Part shown: positions 63,280 through 64,000 of the stretch, piece after piece
Numbering within the stretch: position 1 is the stretch's first letter
How the letters are laid out: every line of letters begins with the position of its first letter
Assembly (NCBI RefSeq): GCF_932526225.1
Contig: NC_064038.1
Span: 11,593,070-11,657,069, forward strand
Origin: Nematostella vectensis
Lineage: Eukaryota > Cnidaria > Anthozoa > Actiniaria > Edwardsiidae
Reading direction: 5' to 3'
Length of the DNA: 64,000 nucleotides
Program-made: the position numbers and the translations under genes
The notes under the pieces: model-generated
What the model saw: the letters and a program-made list of their open reading frames with translations, nothing else
The model's database searches: none
Told to the model about the DNA's origin: nothing

Positions 63280-64000
63280 GCCTCTTGCTATAGATATCCG
63301 TGCCTCACTTCACCCAGAGGTAGGCATGCAGCTTGCTATAGATTCCCGTGTATCACCTTACCCAGAGGTAGCCTTGTCACTTGCTATAGATTCCTGTGCA
63401 TCACTTCACCCAGAGGCAGCCTTGTCGCTTGCTATAGATTCCCGTGCCTCACTTCACCCAGGATAGCCTTGTCGCTTGCTATAGATTCCCGTGCCTCACT
63501 TCACCCAGGATAGCCTTGTCGCTTGCTATAGATTTCCGTGTATCACTTCACCCAGAGGTAGCCTTGTCGCTTGCTATAGATTCCTGTGCCTCACTTCACC
63601 CAGAGGTAGCCTTGCCGCTTTCTATAGATTCCCGTGCCTCACTTCACCCAGAGGTAGCCTTGCCGCTTGCTATAGATTCCCGTGTATTACTCCACCCAGA
63701 GGTAGCCTTGTCGCTTGCTATAGATTCCCGTGCATCACTTCACCCAGAGGTAGCCATGTCGCTTGCTATAGATTCCCGTGTATTACTCCACCCAGAGGTA
63801 GCCTTGTCGCTTGCTATAGATTCCCGTGCATCACTTCACCCAGAGGTAGCCATGTCGCTTGCTACATATTCCTTGCATCACTTCACCCAGAGGTAGCCTT
63901 GCAGCTTGCTATAGATTCCCTTGTATCACTTCACACAGAGGTAGCCATATAGCTTGCTATAGATTCCCGTGTATCACTTCACTCAGAGGTAGCCTTGGCG
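63280..64000. repeat. 47-bp satellite running off the window
   Basis: About 16 units of GCTTGCTATAGATTCCCGTG, TATCACTTCACCCAGAGGTA and GCCTTGTC are arranged in tandem. Two consecutive units share CACCCAGGATAG, a shortened form. The unit length is not a multiple of three, yet all three plus frames stay open for long stretches. The array continues past base 64000. Confidence 0.95.

Noticed and set aside
63226-63952. A secreted repeat protein
   Set aside because: Overlapping frames are open in all registers because of the 47-bp satellite; no signal peptide or conserved frame.

Overview
The window is eukaryotic nuclear DNA from an early-branching animal. It is AT-rich, its genes are split by GT-AG introns, and it is full of minisatellites and short inverted-repeat transposons. 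The gene set (ARID3/dead ringer, a clan-3 cytochrome P450, HINT1, a LicD-type transferase, alkaline phosphatase, a GM2-activator-like ML protein) together with the repeat style fits an anthozoan cnidarian. A sea anemone such as Nematostella is my guess; this is inference, since no species marker was checked.

Layout. 1-9.5 kb: AT-rich with no gene seen, a 45-bp satellite and one short inverted-repeat element. 9.6-20.7 kb: a complete seven-exon ARID3 transcription factor gene (+), with a 7.2-kb first intron and two intronic tandem repeats. 20.8-30 kb: gene-poor, holding a tRNA-headed SINE with an internally amplified 154-bp unit and a 1.17-kb inverted-repeat transposon. 30.2-36.1 kb: a cytochrome P450 gene (-), six clear exons with its 3' end uncertain, its introns carrying several MITEs; a 330-bp palindrome lies just upstream of its TATA box. 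38.4-41.3 kb: HINT1 (-), complete in three exons, with a transposon nested inside another transposon in intron 1. A second copy of the 1.2-kb inverted-repeat transposon begins 71 bp upstream of its start codon. 43.5-44.7 kb: a single-coding-exon LicD/fukutin-like membrane protein (+). 45.4-52.6 kb: an alkaline phosphatase gene (-) lacking only its signal-peptide exon. Its last exon lies in a 582-bp tandem duplication and exists in two forms, one GPI-anchored and one not. 55.9-56.3 kb: two well-spliced exons of an unrecognised gene (-). 59.5-62.8 kb: a complete four-exon GM2-activator-like gene (+). 63.3-64 kb: a 47-bp satellite running off the window.

The genes do not form an operon or pathway; they are unrelated neighbours on both strands. 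The strongest unusual signals are the 1.2-kb transposon family with 4-bp target duplications (one copy in the HINT1 promoter region), the duplicated terminal exon of the phosphatase that would switch membrane anchoring, the nested transposons, the array of GAGTA/TACTC palindromes in the GM2A-like intron, and the unidentified two-exon gene with a diverged partial copy 2.2 kb away.
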